Source: an uncultured Ilumatobacter sp. (lineage in GTDB: Bacteria > Actinomycetota > Acidimicrobiia > Acidimicrobiales > Ilumatobacteraceae). Taken from it: a DNA stretch of 28,202 nt. Below, piece by piece: positions 21,299 through 28,202 of this stretch. The notes under the pieces are model-generated. The model was not told where the DNA came from. It worked only from the letters and a program-made list of their open reading frames with translations, and made no database searches. The position numbers and the translations under genes were made by a program. How positions within the stretch are numbered: the first letter of the stretch is position 1; each line of letters begins with the position of its first letter. The stretch is from contig CALICC010000117.1 of the NCBI GenBank assembly GCA_938049325.1, positions 1 through 28,202 of the forward strand. The letters run 5' to 3'.

Positions 21299-23093
21299 GG
21301 CGCAACAGCCCGGCGCTGCCCGTGTCGTCACGGAGCGCCAGTGCAACCCACACGCTGGTGGGGAGTTCGATCGGGGTGAGCCACCGAGGGTCGCCGCCCG
21401 CTGCGCCTGCAGCGCCAGGTCCGAACGCCTGGTTGGGGGCGTAGCCGCATCCGTCGCCGGGGTTCACGAGCGCCGCCCAGCCGGTGGCGTGAACCTGCCC
21501 GGTTTCGGTGATGACCCACTCGGAGTCGATCTCGTCGTCGTTGTCGGTGGTCTCGATGGTGACCGGAGTGTGACCCGAGCCGTTGACCGGCGCCGCCCAG
21601 GGGCCGGTCATCACGTGACAGTTCTGGCGGAACAGCGCGTCGATCATCGGACCGAATGCGTCGATCGGATTGCCATAGAGGTCGATCATGGTGATGCGAA
21701 TGTGCGGGGCCACGGCGTCGGGATCGATCTGCACGGTTGCGTCGGTCGGAACGTCGGCGCGTACGCCGAGTGGAAGCGGGTCGGTGTCGCCCATGAAGCC
21801 GAGGACCTGCCCGGCCCGCACCACGGTGCCGACGTTGGCGAGTGCGGAGAGTCGGAGGTGGGCGGGTGCTTGGCCATCGGCGGTACCGGGGTTGTCGTCG
21901 TTGAAGCCGGCGTAGATGACGCTGGTACCGAACTCGTCGGTGACCGTCACCGTGATCGGATCACCCGAACCGGGATCGTCGTGTACGGCGGTGACCACGC
22001 CGTCAGCAACGGCGAGGACAGGCTGCAACTTGACACCGAACACGATGCCCGGGGCCTGCTCGGTGCAGAGGCCGGCCGCTTCGATGTCTTCGCGTGACGG
22101 ACCAGACGTTGCGCCCTCGACCGTTTCGACCGCTTGGGCGTTGTCGCACTCGGGTACGGCGACTCGCGAGGGGCCGAGCACCGGGAACGACATGGCCGTG
22201 GCGTTCTCCGCGCCGATCTCGAGTTGCGGTGCGATGCCAGCGATCGATGACAGGTCGACCACGGCGTCGGTGCGTGGTGCCACAGGCTGGCCCGAAATGA
22301 AGGAGAACACACCGAGCCAACGCGTCTGGTATTCGCGGATGGTCAACACGTTGCCGTGCTGCGGGAGCGGGACGACGTCCATCAGCGCTGGGTTGCGAGA
22401 CGCCGCGGGGAGATACCACATGACCGGAATCATCGAGACGTCGTTGTTCCACTGAGCGAGGAACATGTTGACGTCGGCGGCGGCGCGCTCATCTTGGATA
22501 CTCGGCGGTGCGAGGTAGGCGTGCGGGTAACCGGCGTAGTTGTTCCAGGTGGAACCAATGAACTGGTACGCGCCCGACGCGTTGCCTTTGTTCGGCGGCA
22601 GCGTGTAGATGCCTCGCGACTCGAGATAGCGAATGGTCGCGAGGATGTGCTCGATCTGCTCGGGGTAGACGGTGATGTTTCGCTCGGGCGGGGCAGCTGG
22701 TCCGGGGAGCGTGGTGGTCGGAGCCACCGTCGTGGAGGTCGTCGGCACCGTTTCGACCGTGGGCGGTGGCACGAGCGTCGTCGTGGTGGCGCTGTCGTCC
22801 GGCGTCGTTGTCGTGGTTGGAGCGATGGTGGTCGTGGTCGACGTGGTGGTCGTGGTCGTTTCCGGCGGGACTGTGGTGGTTGTTGCCGGTTGCACCGTGG
22901 TCGTGGGATTCGACGGAGCTTCGACCCCCGCGCCGTTGTCACCCGACTCGTCGTCGGGGGCGGCAGCAGCAGCGAGCGGAAGCGCGATGAGCGATGAGCC
23001 GGCGACGATGCCGATGACAAGCCATGCCGAGGGGCGCCGAGTCGTGCGGTGCGCGGCGCGGGACTTCATCTGGGAGAAGGAAAGCGATTGCAT
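21294..23093 (-). CDS. Secreted protein with transglycosylase-like domain, Thr-rich linker and degenerate M23-like domain
   Basis: From the ATG at 23093 this is 599 residues. A signal peptide (basic SRAAHRTTRRPSAW, then a hydrophobic run ending PLAAAAA) is followed by a Thr/Pro/Val linker (about 55-135). Residues about 140-240 resemble lytic transglycosylases of the Rpf/SLT type: IRYLESRG with possible catalytic E158, then ASGAYQFIGSTW and a QDERAA segment. Residues about 355-480 follow a LytM/M23 outline (ADGVVTAVHD, RLSALANVGTVVRAGQVLGFMGDT, IDPDAV, GNPIDAFGPM), but the usual HLHFE stretch reads APHIRITMI, so one metal-binding His is missing. The role is probably peptidoglycan remodelling or binding outside the cell. 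The open frame reaches 23207, but the signal peptide points to 23093 or 23069 as start; neither has a ribosome site. Confidence 0.8.
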   Translation of the reverse strand: MQSLSFSQMKSRAAHRTTRRPSAWLVIGIVAGSSLIALPLAAAAAPDDESGDNGAGVEAPSNPTTTVQPATTTTVPPETTTTTTSTTTTIAPTTTTTPDDSATTTTLVPPPTVETVPTTSTTVAPTTTLPGPAAPPERNITVYPEQIEHILATIRYLESRGIYTLPPNKGNASGAYQFIGSTWNNYAGYPHAYLAPPSIQDERAAADVNMFLAQWNNDVSMIPVMWYLPAASRNPALMDVVPLPQHGNVLTIREYQTRWLGVFSFISGQPVAPRTDAVVDLSSIAGIAPQLEIGAENATAMSFPVLGPSRVAVPECDNAQAVETVEGATSGPSREDIEAAGLCTEQAPGIVFGVKLQPVLAVADGVVTAVHDDPGSGDPITVTVTDEFGTSVIYAGFNDDNPGTADGQAPAHLRLSALANVGTVVRAGQVLGFMGDTDPLPLGVRADVPTDATVQIDPDAVAPHIRITMIDLYGNPIDAFGPMIDALFRQNCHVMTGPWAAPVNGSGHTPVTIETTDNDDEIDSEWVITETGQVHATGWAALVNPGDGCGYAPNQAFGPGAAGAAGGDPRWLTPIELPTSVWVALALRDDTGSAGLLRR

Positions 23094-23224
23094 CTTGATC
23101 AAACGGGTATCGGCACGACGGTGGTGAGAATAGAGGAGAAATTCAAGAACTTGTCTGCGATAAGGGCGGAAGCGTCGGGCTGGACCTGTTCGACCGGCCG
23201 CTGTCACGGCTACCGTCTGAGGAA
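23094..23224. other. Divergent intergenic region, 131 bases
   Basis: Less GC-rich than its surroundings. It contains TATTCT on the minus strand (23127-23132), a possible -10 for the transglycosylase-like gene with a ~26-base leader, and TACCGT on the plus strand for the ROK gene. No small gene was seen. Confidence 0.4.
23211..23216 (+). promoter_or_regulatory. Candidate -10 element for ROK-family gene
   Basis: TACCGT ends eight bases before the GTG at 23225. The intervening GAGGAA is too close to the GTG to be a good ribosome site. Confidence 0.4.
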
Positions 23225-24355
23225 GTGAGCAACGAAGATCCCCGTGAGTCTGACCGCGTCGAACGTGGCTCGCCGAACCTTGCTCGACTCGTTCAATCTC
23301 TGCCAGAGAACGAACCAGACGGCTCCGATGACGGAACGCCCGATGCTGCTGCAGCGGCCGTTGCCGCTCTCGCTCGCGGTGAAGACGCTGAGTCGCCAGC
23401 CGAGTCGCCCGAAACGGTCAGCGACGACACCGAGCCGACCCCGACTCGCACGACCGAGCGGCGTGACGTGATCTTGGCTCTTGACATCGGCGGCACGAAG
23501 TTCGCCGCGGGCCTGGTCACCGCTCGCGGCGAGTTGATCGACCGACGTCGAGTCGAAGTCGAACGCGATGTGGTGCCCGAAGCGCACTTCACGTCACTCA
23601 AGGGAATGCTCGACGAACTCGTCGAGAGCGCTCGCGAACAGCACAATGCTCGGATTCGCGCCATGGGTGTGGGCTCGGCCGGACCCGTCGAGCGAAATCT
23701 CGAGGCGATCTCGCCGGTCAACATCCCCGCCTGGCGCGACTTTCCATTGCGCGCTCGCTTGCAGGAGGCGACGCGGCTGCCCGTCTTCGGTGACCTCGAC
23801 GCGAAGGCACTCGCACTGGCTGAAGGCTGGTTGGGCGCAGCACAGGGGCACTCGAATTTCTGTGCGCTCACCGTGTCGACCGGGGTCGGCGGGGGTGTCG
23901 TGCTCAATGGTGAACTGCTCGATGGGGCGACGGGCAATGCCGGCCACATCGGCCATGTGATCGTCGAGCCCGGCGGGCGCCGCTGTGGTTGCGGTGCGCA
24001 GGGCTGTCTCGAGGCTGAAGCATCGGGGTTGGCCATCGAAGCAATCACCGGACGTTCGCCCACCGAACCGACGTACGAGATCATGCAGCGCACCGGACGG
24101 CTTGTCGGTGTTGCGGCGGCGTCGGTCTGCAATGCGCTCGACCTGTCGCTCGTGGTGGTCGGAGGCAGCGTGGCACTCGGCTTCGCAGCGACGTTCTTCC
24201 ACTCCGCGCAGGTGTCGCTCGACGAGCACGTGCAGCTGCCGTATAGCCGCGGCGCGCGTATCACGCCCTCGCGACTCGCCGATTCGGGGCCGCTGATCGG
24301 TGCGGGTGCGGTGGGTTGGCGCGGCCTGCGCCGGGCCCGCCGTGGCGTACGTTGA
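23225..24355 (+). CDS. ROK-family sugar kinase (glucokinase-like) with acidic N-terminal extension
   Basis: A 376-residue cytoplasmic protein. Residues 1-80 are an acidic, Ala/Pro/Glu-rich extension not found in typical ROK kinases (about 300-320 residues). The kinase core begins at DVILALDIGGTK (phosphate-1 loop, 81-92) and includes VGSAGPV, VSTGVGGGVVLNGELL (217-232), GNAGHIGH (238-244) and the zinc motif CGCGAQGC (254-261). The catalytic Asp is probably D190, in FGDLDAKALALAE; the usual N-D-x-N-A reads G-D-L-D-A here, so sugar specificity is uncertain. Lacking an N-terminal helix-turn-helix, it is an enzyme rather than a ROK repressor. The GTG start is supported by the upstream -10; a GTG at the start of the conserved core would remove the extension. 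Confidence 0.9.
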   Translation: MSNEDPRESDRVERGSPNLARLVQSLPENEPDGSDDGTPDAAAAAVAALARGEDAESPAESPETVSDDTEPTPTRTTERRDVILALDIGGTKFAAGLVTARGELIDRRRVEVERDVVPEAHFTSLKGMLDELVESAREQHNARIRAMGVGSAGPVERNLEAISPVNIPAWRDFPLRARLQEATRLPVFGDLDAKALALAEGWLGAAQGHSNFCALTVSTGVGGGVVLNGELLDGATGNAGHIGHVIVEPGGRRCGCGAQGCLEAEASGLAIEAITGRSPTEPTYEIMQRTGRLVGVAAASVCNALDLSLVVVGGSVALGFAATFFHSAQVSLDEHVQLPYSRGARITPSRLADSGPLIGAGAVGWRGLRRARRGVR

Positions 24356-24400
24356 CCGGGGAGCACCGTTGAGAGGCTCCGGATTTGGAATGATGGGGAC

Positions 24401-25432
24401 ATGACGAAGATCCGCTCGCGCGATTCCTCCATGATTCAAGATCGCCGTGGCAGCGGCGGTGGCGGCGGCAGCCGTGGCGGTGGGGGCGGTCTCGGCGATC
24501 TCCTCGGCGGAGCACTCGGTGGGGGCGGCGGCCGTGGCGGCGGCGGACTCGGCGGCTTGCTCGGCGGAGTTCTCGGTGGCGCAGCCGGCGGCGGCCTTGG
24601 GCGATCTCGCGGTCGTGGCGGTGGGGGCGGCGGCAAGATGGGCGGCATCCTGATCGGCGTTCTCGTCCTCGCAGCGACGTTCATCTTGCCCAAACTGCTC
24701 GGGGGTGCCGGCGTTCCGGCCGGGCTCGGCGCGTCATCGGAGGCCTCTGAGATCTCCACCGGCGGCGATACCGAAGCATGCAGCAGTGAGCTCGAGCAGA
24801 TCCTCTGCGGCGCGACGATCGATGTGCAGACGTACTGGATCGATCAGTACCCCAAGTCGTTCAACGGTCTCGAATACCCCGTCACCAGCACTGTGTTCTT
24901 CTCCGGCTTCACCAATACGGCATGCGGACAAGCCTCGGCACAAACCGGGCCGTTCTATTGCCCCGGTGACAACCTCATCTACTTCGACCTCGACTTCCTG
25001 ACGCAGCTCCAGTCACAGTTCGATGCCGAAGGTGACCTCGCCGCGCAATACATCGTCGCCCACGAGTACGGCCACCACATTCAGAACGCGTTGGGCATCA
25101 ACGCCGAGATGCATCGCCAGCAGCAGGCTGACCCGCGCAACAAGAACGTGTACTCGATCGCGCTCGAGCTGCAGGCGGACTGCCTCGCCGGAGCATGGGC
25201 GAGCGACGCGAACAACCGCAATCAGTTCGACTCGCCTCGCGAGATCGAAGAGGCGCTCGGTGCCGCTGCGGCGGTTGGTGACGATGCGATCCAGCAGGCA
25301 ACGCAAGGGCGCGTCGATCCGGAGAGCTGGACGCATGGCTCATCCGAGCAGCGGGTCAAGTGGTTCAACGTCGGCTACAACAGCGGCAACCCGAATACCT
25401 GCGACACCTTCTCCGACCCGTTCAACATCTGA
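24401..25432 (+). CDS. Neutral zinc metallopeptidase, YpfJ family, Gly-rich N-terminus
   Basis: The 343-residue protein belongs to the putative neutral zinc metallopeptidase family. Residues about 8-82 are Gly-rich with Arg/Leu (GGGLGDLLGG-type), followed by one membrane span (about 84-100, ILIGVLVLAATFILPKLL). The outer catalytic domain has DNLIYFDLDFL, the zinc site HEYGH (221-225) in VAHEYGHHIQNALG, and LELQADCLAGAW, where E256 would be the third ligand. The zinc site is intact. The domain is probably outside the cell; its substrates are unknown. It begins 45 bases after the ROK gene; TTGAGA (24369-24374) may be a -35, but no clear TANNNT follows. Confidence 0.95.
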   Translation: MTKIRSRDSSMIQDRRGSGGGGGSRGGGGGLGDLLGGALGGGGGRGGGGLGGLLGGVLGGAAGGGLGRSRGRGGGGGGKMGGILIGVLVLAATFILPKLLGGAGVPAGLGASSEASEISTGGDTEACSSELEQILCGATIDVQTYWIDQYPKSFNGLEYPVTSTVFFSGFTNTACGQASAQTGPFYCPGDNLIYFDLDFLTQLQSQFDAEGDLAAQYIVAHEYGHHIQNALGINAEMHRQQQADPRNKNVYSIALELQADCLAGAWASDANNRNQFDSPREIEEALGAAAAVGDDAIQQATQGRVDPESWTHGSSEQRVKWFNVGYNSGNPNTCDTFSDPFNI

Positions 25433-25478
25433 TCCGATCGACGTCGGGCCCCGAACGGTCGAGCACGTGGCCGCGCAG

Positions 25479-25484
25479 TACGGT
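25479..25484 (+). promoter_or_regulatory. Candidate -10 element for alanine racemase-like gene
   Basis: TACGGT ends eight bases before the GTG at 25493; identical in sequence to the elements at 16299 and 27861. Confidence 0.45.
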
Positions 25485-25492
25485 GTCCCCTC

Positions 25493-26416
25493 GTGACGAT
25501 CAGACTGTCGGTGCGCACTGCCGTGTGGCGCAGTCAGGTCGCGCAGGTGGCGGCGGCGGTCGACGGACTCGTTCCTGTGGTCAAGGGCAACGGGTATGGC
25601 CTGGGCCGCCAGACGTTGGCCGAGATCGCCGCTGACTTCGCCGACACCGTTGCGGTGGGCACGATTTACGAACTCGGTGGCTTGCCGGACGCGCTGACCG
25701 CCGTGGTGCTCACGCCGACGCTCGAAGCACCTCCCGCCGAACTGCAGCCGATCCTCACCGTCGGCCGTGCCGAACACGTCGAAGCGCTCAACGGTTGGGG
25801 CGGACGCGTGATCGTGAAACTGCGATCGACGATGCGGCGGTTTGGAGCCGACGATTCATCGCTGGTCGCGCACGCACGTCAGGCAGGCCTCGAAGTCGTC
25901 GGAGTTGCGCTCCACCCGCCGCTCGCCGGAACAGACGACGAGCACCTCGTCGAGATCGTGAGCACACTCGCCGGCGTCGATACCGACCTCGTCGTGTGGC
26001 TCAGCCACCTCAGCCCCGAGGCGTACGCGTCGTTGCCGACGTCGCACTCGTACCGGCTGCGTCTGGGGACGTCGCTGTGGCACGGTGACAAGTCGGCGCT
26101 CGACTTGCATGCCGACGTGCTCGACGTTCGTCCGGTCGCAGCGGGAGAGCGGGCTGGCTACCGATTGGGCCCGGTTCCGTCCGATGGGCACCTGGTCATG
26201 ATCGGGGCGGGCACAGCAAACGGCGTGACCGCGCTCGACGACGGTCGCAGTCCGTTCCACTTCGGTCGCGAACGCATGGCGCTCCACGAAGCGCCGCACA
26301 TGCACACCTCGATGACGTTCGTTCCCGCCGGGGCGCCGCTCCCTGCGGTCGGGGACTGGGTCGACGTGCAACGGCCGTTGCACATGACGTCCGTCGATCA
26401 CCTGCGTTGGTTGTGA
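25493..26416 (+). CDS. Alanine racemase-like PLP protein lacking the catalytic tyrosine
   Basis: The 307-residue protein follows the fold-type III alanine racemase layout but is short (usual about 370). VVKGNGYGLG (29-38) holds the PLP lysine K31 (family consensus VVKANAYGHG). KLRSTMRRFGAD (109-120) matches the DTGMHRLG region and YRLRLGTSLW (187-196) the VRPGIALYG region, whose Arg contacts the PLP ring. The motif that normally reads IGYADGY and carries the second catalytic base reads IGAGTANGV (237-245), so that tyrosine is absent. It may therefore not be a racemase; a decarboxylase, a different racemase or a PLP-binding accessory role are alternatives. It begins with GTG. The following DUF418-type gene starts one base after its stop, which points to a shared envelope-related task. 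Confidence 0.82.
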   Translation: MTIRLSVRTAVWRSQVAQVAAAVDGLVPVVKGNGYGLGRQTLAEIAADFADTVAVGTIYELGGLPDALTAVVLTPTLEAPPAELQPILTVGRAEHVEALNGWGGRVIVKLRSTMRRFGADDSSLVAHARQAGLEVVGVALHPPLAGTDDEHLVEIVSTLAGVDTDLVVWLSHLSPEAYASLPTSHSYRLRLGTSLWHGDKSALDLHADVLDVRPVAAGERAGYRLGPVPSDGHLVMIGAGTANGVTALDDGRSPFHFGRERMALHEAPHMHTSMTFVPAGAPLPAVGDWVDVQRPLHMTSVDHLRWL

Positions 26417-26417
26417 C

Positions 26418-27551
26418 GTGACGGCGCAGGTCGATGCCGTGGAGGCACCGCCATCGGAATCGGTCGATCGGCTCCCCGGTCCCGACGTCGTTCGAGCGAT
26501 CGCGCTGATCGGCGTCGCGATCATGAACTATCACGGCTACCTGATGTTTCGTGGCGGTCGCCCGTCGCCCGGAGCACTCAGTGACTTCTTCGACCCGTGG
26601 GAAGGACCGCTGTCGACGCGGTTCGCCTCCACGTTCGTGTTGACCGCGGGCGTGGGGATCACGCTGCTCACCCGTCGCGTCGTGGCCGACCGGGCGGCAG
26701 GTCGCGAGGGCGCCGATGCGGCGGTCACCGAGATGCGCTGGCGGCTCGTGCGACGCGGCCTCGTGCTGTACGTGCTCGGGCAAGTGCTCGACGTGATCTG
26801 GTCCGGCACGATCATTCTGTACTACGGCGCGATGTTCGTCGTTGCCGCTGCGATGTTCACGCTCGCAACGCGTTGGATCGTGGCCATCGGGTTGAGCTCC
26901 GCACTCGCCGGGTGGGGGATCGCCGCGTGGGCGTTCCAGCGACGCGAGGAAGGCGCCAGCGTCGACTGGCTGTTCAATCCCGGTCGCAACTCCATCCGTC
27001 GCTTCAGCTTCGAGCTGGTCGTCAACGGCACCCACCCGTTGTTGCCGTGGCTGGTCTTCCTGTGTGCGGGCATCGTCCTCGGCCGCGTGTTCGCAGCGCC
27101 TCGCTGGCGGGCGTGGTGTGCCGGACTCGGCGCGGCGCTGTTCGTCGCGTCGTCGGTGCTCTCGCGGCAGGGTGACACACCGTTCTCCGAACTCGTGCTG
27201 TCGCGGCATCCGTTCGACCGTGGCCTCATCTATGTGGCCAGTGCGCTCGGCACGTCGCTGCTGGCCTTCGCGGCGATCTCGTGGCTTGCCGATCGAGCTC
27301 AGGGTCCGGCTCTGCTCATCGTTGACCCGTTGCGCCGTGCCGGGCAAATGACGTTGACGCTTTACGTCGCGCACATCTTGGTGTTCAACCTGCTGGTCGA
27401 TTGGTGGGAGGTCGTCGAGCCGGGCGGTCTGGGGACGGCGCTCGGTTTCGCGCTGGTGTTCTGGGTCGTGGCGATCGCCGTCGGGGCGCTCTGGTCGCGA
27501 CGTTTCGGGCGCGGACCGCTCGAGCGCATCTATCGCTCCATCGGCGGCTGA
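26418..27551 (+). CDS. DUF418/acyltransferase-like polytopic membrane protein
   Basis: The 377-residue protein has about ten hydrophobic helices. PGPDVVRAIALIGVAIMNYH near the N-terminus and AGQMTLTLYVAHILVFNLL near residue 310 match the conserved ends of DUF418/DUF1624 proteins, which are related to HGSNAT-type and other membrane acyltransferases that modify sugars or envelope polymers. Family assignment is good; the reaction is unproven. It starts with GTG one base after the stop of the alanine racemase-like gene (TGA-C-GTG), so its translation is probably coupled to it. The zinc-ribbon gene follows 18 bases after its stop, making a likely three-gene operon. Confidence 0.88.
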   Translation: MTAQVDAVEAPPSESVDRLPGPDVVRAIALIGVAIMNYHGYLMFRGGRPSPGALSDFFDPWEGPLSTRFASTFVLTAGVGITLLTRRVVADRAAGREGADAAVTEMRWRLVRRGLVLYVLGQVLDVIWSGTIILYYGAMFVVAAAMFTLATRWIVAIGLSSALAGWGIAAWAFQRREEGASVDWLFNPGRNSIRRFSFELVVNGTHPLLPWLVFLCAGIVLGRVFAAPRWRAWCAGLGAALFVASSVLSRQGDTPFSELVLSRHPFDRGLIYVASALGTSLLAFAAISWLADRAQGPALLIVDPLRRAGQMTLTLYVAHILVFNLLVDWWEVVEPGGLGTALGFALVFWVVAIAVGALWSRRFGRGPLERIYRSIGG

Positions 27552-27555
27552 GAGA

Positions 27556-27563
27556 CGAAGGGG
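27556..27563 (+). promoter_or_regulatory. Strong ribosome binding site
   Basis: CGAAGGGG lies five bases before the ATG at 27569 and fixes the start of the small gene; the longer open frame from 27401 is a shadow of the membrane protein gene. Confidence 0.65.
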
Positions 27564-27568
27564 TTTCG

Positions 27569-27820
27569 ATGATGGATGAGCGGCTCGTCAGTCCTCTTCA
27601 GTGCAGGTTGTGCAACCAAGGTCTGCTGATCTACATGTACGACGAGGACCACCTCCGCCTGTACTTGGAATGCGACGAGTGTTTCAGCGGCTACTGGAAC
27701 GTAGAGCAGCCAGTTGATGGCTTCTATTCGCAGGATCGTGAATCAACAAGTCGGTTGGCCACTCCGGAGGAAGTCGGCGCCAACTCCATCTTCTTCACGC
27801 TCGGTCCTGACGACCCATGA
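27569..27820 (+). CDS. Small zinc-ribbon-like protein
   Basis: An 83-residue protein of unknown function. Two CxxC knuckles, C12/C15 (CRLC) and C35/C38 (CDEC), are 20 residues apart and probably bind one zinc ion. The rest is acidic with several aromatics (LIYMYDEDHLRLYLECDECFSGYW). A second ATG directly follows the first. Codon use seems less GC-biased than in its neighbours, and the following spacer is also more AT-rich, which may hint at a different history. It sits at the end of the racemase-like/membrane protein cluster, 18 bases after the previous stop. Confidence 0.78.
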   Translation: MMDERLVSPLQCRLCNQGLLIYMYDEDHLRLYLECDECFSGYWNVEQPVDGFYSQDRESTSRLATPEEVGANSIFFTLGPDDP

Positions 27821-27837
27821 CTCGCTGAATCCTGACC

Positions 27838-27866
27838 TTGTGAGTCGGGAATTTGATGGTTACGGT
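27838..27866 (+). promoter_or_regulatory. Promoter of DUF4395 gene
   Basis: TTGTGA (27838-27843) and TACGGT (27861-27866) are exactly 17 bases apart. The -10 ends seven bases before a GTG at 27874. This is the best-formed promoter in the window. Confidence 0.6.
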
Positions 27867-27873
27867 CGGCGTT

Positions 27874-28202
27874 GTGATGGGTGTGCGTCAGTTCTTCAGC
27901 TTTCCGGACCCCGTCAACGAGACGTCGGCACGCGTCGTCGCCGCGGGCGTCGTCGCTCAAGTCGTGTTGTTCGCAGTGCTTCGCGAAGGTTGGCTGCTCG
28001 TGCCGTTGGTGTACGGATTCGTCGCTCGGGCCCTCACCGGGCCGACCGCATCACCGCTGGGCCAGTTCTCAGTGCGGGTCGCAACACCGCTCCTCGAACG
28101 CCTCGGCGTCGACTCGCGCCACGTCCCCGGGCCACCGAAACGATTTGCGCAGATGATCGGCGTCGGATTCTCCACCGGAGCCGCCATCGGCTGGCTCACC
28201 GG
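27874..28202 (+). CDS. DUF4395 membrane protein (3' end outside window)
   Basis: The frame is open to the right edge (109 complete codons). The translation begins VMGVRQFFSFPDPVNETSAR and contains two DUF4395 hallmarks: FPDPVNE near the start and ARALTGPTASPLGQF, then GPPKRFAQMIG. Hydrophobic stretches (VVAAGVVAQVVLFAVL, LLVPLVYGFVAR and a later one) indicate an integral membrane protein. In many actinobacteria DUF4395 genes neighbour thioredoxin-like or sulfurtransferase genes, but the downstream region is outside the window. The GTG at 27874 is preferred because of the promoter; ATG at 27877 is equivalent, and an in-frame ATG at 27856 falls inside the promoter. Confidence 0.85.
   Translation, partial: MMGVRQFFSFPDPVNETSARVVAAGVVAQVVLFAVLREGWLLVPLVYGFVARALTGPTASPLGQFSVRVATPLLERLGVDSRHVPGPPKRFAQMIGVGFSTGAAIGWLT

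Noticed and set aside
22680..22920. Repetitive GTCGTGGT-type tract that might suggest a repeat array
   Set aside because: It is the codon repetition of a Thr/Val/Pro linker in the secreted protein, without regular spacers.
24447..24650. Gly-rich GGC repeats resembling a repeat element
   Set aside because: In-frame low-complexity N-terminus of the zinc peptidase; no regular unit.
27856..27858. In-frame ATG as start of the DUF4395 gene
   Set aside because: It falls between the -35 and -10 of a good promoter, so it is unlikely to be transcribed.

Overview
This window looks like a piece of chromosome from a GC-rich actinobacterium, most likely of class Acidimicrobiia (Ilumatobacter-like). That assignment is an inference from gene content: an AfsR/SARP-type regulator, an F420-dependent luciferase-like oxidoreductase, a secreted protein with an LDTR...VDVVGY domain, and several surface proteins with threonine-rich linkers. 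No mobile element, phage gene, CRISPR array, tRNA or rRNA was seen. Coding density is very high: no stretch over about 140 bases lacks a gene.

Layout. Positions 1-3932 (minus strand) hold a large SARP/NB-ARC regulator followed by a secreted protein that runs off the left edge. Positions 4041-11580 (plus strand) hold a MidA-type methyltransferase, a membrane-anchored protein with a duplicated four-cysteine domain, acetyl-CoA synthetase, and a membrane-anchored protein whose ectodomain resembles a metallopeptidase without its zinc site. Positions 11583-12941 (minus) hold an F420 oxidoreductase and a gamma-glutamylcyclotransferase-like protein. A DUF3179 lipoprotein (plus) then meets a CPA1-type cation/proton antiporter with a RCK domain (minus). 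An alpha/beta hydrolase-OsmC fusion (plus) meets a uracil-DNA glycosylase/YihY gene pair (minus). Positions 19255-21272 (plus) hold a cysteine desulfhydrase/ACC deaminase-type PLP enzyme and a 2-oxoglutarate/Fe(II) oxygenase, which meet a secreted transglycosylase-like protein (minus). Positions 23225-28202 (plus) hold a ROK-family kinase, a zinc metallopeptidase, an alanine racemase-like protein coupled to a DUF418-type membrane protein, a small zinc-ribbon protein, and a DUF4395 membrane protein cut by the right edge.

There is no obvious single system. The genes are mainly central metabolism and repair (acetyl-CoA synthetase, Ung, ROK kinase), ion and redox homeostasis (antiporter, OsmC fusion), and envelope or secreted proteins.

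Two architectural patterns recur. First, ten genes have a TANNNT -10 motif only 6-8 nt before the start codon and mostly no Shine-Dalgarno sequence, which suggests leaderless transcripts. Second, all four convergent gene junctions carry a perfect inverted repeat on or within 20 nt of the abutting stop codons. Several enzyme-like proteins also lack family-defining residues: the peptidase-like ectodomain, the M23-like half of the transglycosylase protein, and the alanine racemase-like protein. These are the most promising leads.
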